Shown in pieces: positions 63,427-64,000 of a stretch of 64,000 nucleotides of DNA. The stretch lies in assembly GCA_963783855.1 (NCBI GenBank), contig CAWAPE010000008.1, forward strand, positions 137,552-201,551. The letters are read 5' to 3'. Source of the DNA: JAKAGZ01 sp963783855. GTDB lineage: Bacteria; Bacteroidota; Ignavibacteria; Ignavibacteriales; Ignavibacteriaceae. Made by a program: the position numbers and the translations under genes. The notes beneath the pieces were generated by a model that saw only the letters and a list, made by a program, of their open reading frames with translations, had not been told where the DNA came from and searched no databases. Every line of letters begins with the position of its first letter. Position 1 is the first letter of the stretch.

Positions 63427-64000
63427 TTATTCTTTTATCTTTTTCAATAATTTGTTCGTTAATAAATATTTACCTGTTTTCTTTGCTCCTACAAAAGCGA
63501 CCATATTGCTATCCTTTAATATTTTTATATCCCGCTGAGCAGTTGCTCTGCTAAGCTCAAATATTTCCATTAGTTCCGGTATTGATAATCCTTCCTTTTT
63601 ATAGATTTCAAACATCTCCCTATTGAGCCTGGCCAAAATATCACTTTGTTTTAAAGCCTCATTTAAAGCCTCATTTAAAGCCTCATTTAAAGCCTCATAA
63701 ACAGGATCATTAGTAACCTGAACATCTAATTTTGTACTAATTTCAGCTTTTTTGGTAATCCTAATAGCTGTTGGGATAACAGTTTTGAAAATATTTCCCT
63801 CAATAAATTCAGGTTTTGAACCGGGGGCATATTCTTTCAGGTATTTGTTAATATTGATTAAACCAGACCCTAATTCCTCAACTCTGCCAAGCTGTACAAA
63901 AAATTTAGAGATTGTTGGATTTTTAGGAAATGGAACGAAATTTTTTACTGTAATAGGTCCACTGCCGTTTGGATTATTTGCATTTTGAACTTCAACTCTA
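63427..64000 (-). CDS. AlbA/AAA_4-type putative transcriptional regulator, C-terminal part (5' end outside window)
   Basis: The frame is open on the minus strand from the window edge to 63427. It shows NPTISKFFVQLGRVEELGSG, a pattern of the C-terminal half of divergent AAA_4/AlbA_2 (Schlafen-like) proteins, then a linker with four EALN repeats, and a winged-helix domain (LSIPELMEIFELSRATAQRD, IKILKDSNMVAFVGAKKTGK). Such proteins often accompany defence or restriction genes. It ends 4 bp before hsdM. Confidence 0.8.
   Translation of the reverse strand, partial: RVEVQNANNPNGSGPITVKNFVPFPKNPTISKFFVQLGRVEELGSGLININKYLKEYAPGSKPEFIEGNIFKTVIPTAIRITKKAEISTKLDVQVTNDPVYEALNEALNEALNEALKQSDILARLNREMFEIYKKEGLSIPELMEIFELSRATAQRDIKILKDSNMVAFVGAKKTGKYLLTNKLLKKIKE
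63651..63698. repeat. Four perfect 12-bp tandem repeats
   Basis: The plus-strand unit TTAAAGCCTCAT is repeated four times without change. On the minus strand it encodes the EALN repeats of the regulator linker, and the unit keeps the frame. Confidence 0.97.

Overview
The window is AT-rich bacterial chromosome (roughly one third G+C) with tightly packed operons. Housekeeping proteins, the FG-GAP/UnbV and LuxR-type signalling proteins, a non-cellulosomal dockerin and the large multiheme cytochromes suggest a member of the Ignavibacteriota/Bacteroidota-Chlorobiota group. That placement is inferred from gene content, not from a phylogeny.

1-32.6 kb is mostly core genome: uvrA (3' part outside the window), a YigZ-type protein, an O-methyltransferase, lepB, lepA, a Ppx/GppA phosphatase, a heptosyltransferase-like enzyme, a deoxynucleoside kinase, folK-folB, an EamA transporter, pgeF, surE, a PhzF protein, a VWA membrane protein (frameshifted), comF, argS, rsfS, a RidA gene (frameshifted), mazG, phoH, a lipoprotein/LysM pair, radC, TPR proteins, guaA, gcvH, the efp-accB-accC operon and tRNA-Arg(CCG). 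A copy of the 3' end of radC lies next to the intact gene. folK and radC have no ATG, GTG or TTG at the expected start and appear to begin at ATC and ATT.

33-48 kb is the most distinctive part. A PAP2 phosphatase is followed by a 1128-residue sensor kinase with a periplasmic propeller/FG-GAP/UnbV region and by its LuxR-type response regulator. Beyond a PHP protein, on the minus strand, lies a cluster that reads as an electron conduit: a b-type membrane cytochrome, a TPR protein, a membrane-anchored Fe-S/FAD oxidoreductase, a 20-heme and a 24-25-heme c-type cytochrome, and an outer-membrane barrel whose frame is broken once. I propose that it moves electrons between the quinone/NAD(P)H pool and the cell surface.

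48-57.5 kb holds dapF, a secreted polysaccharide deacetylase with a dockerin, a HEAT-like secreted protein, a cupin, a serine hydrolase, a second small redox module (Rieske protein, b561-like protein, YceI) and a lipoprotein subtilase.

57.8-61.4 kb holds tRNA-Ala(CGC) and two paralogous LuxR-type regulators around envelope genes (a small barrel, an OmpA protein and a 41-residue basic protein). Both regulators have Asp where receivers normally carry the switch Thr/Ser. A 25-bp sequence is identical upstream of the barrel gene and upstream of the second regulator, and a diverged copy lies beside radC. 61.4-64 kb carries a decayed copy of the Rieske leader, hsdM without a visible hsdS, and the C-terminal part of an AlbA/AAA_4-type regulator.

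Three single-base frame breaks, two of them in homopolymer runs, mean that sequencing error is a live explanation for the broken genes.
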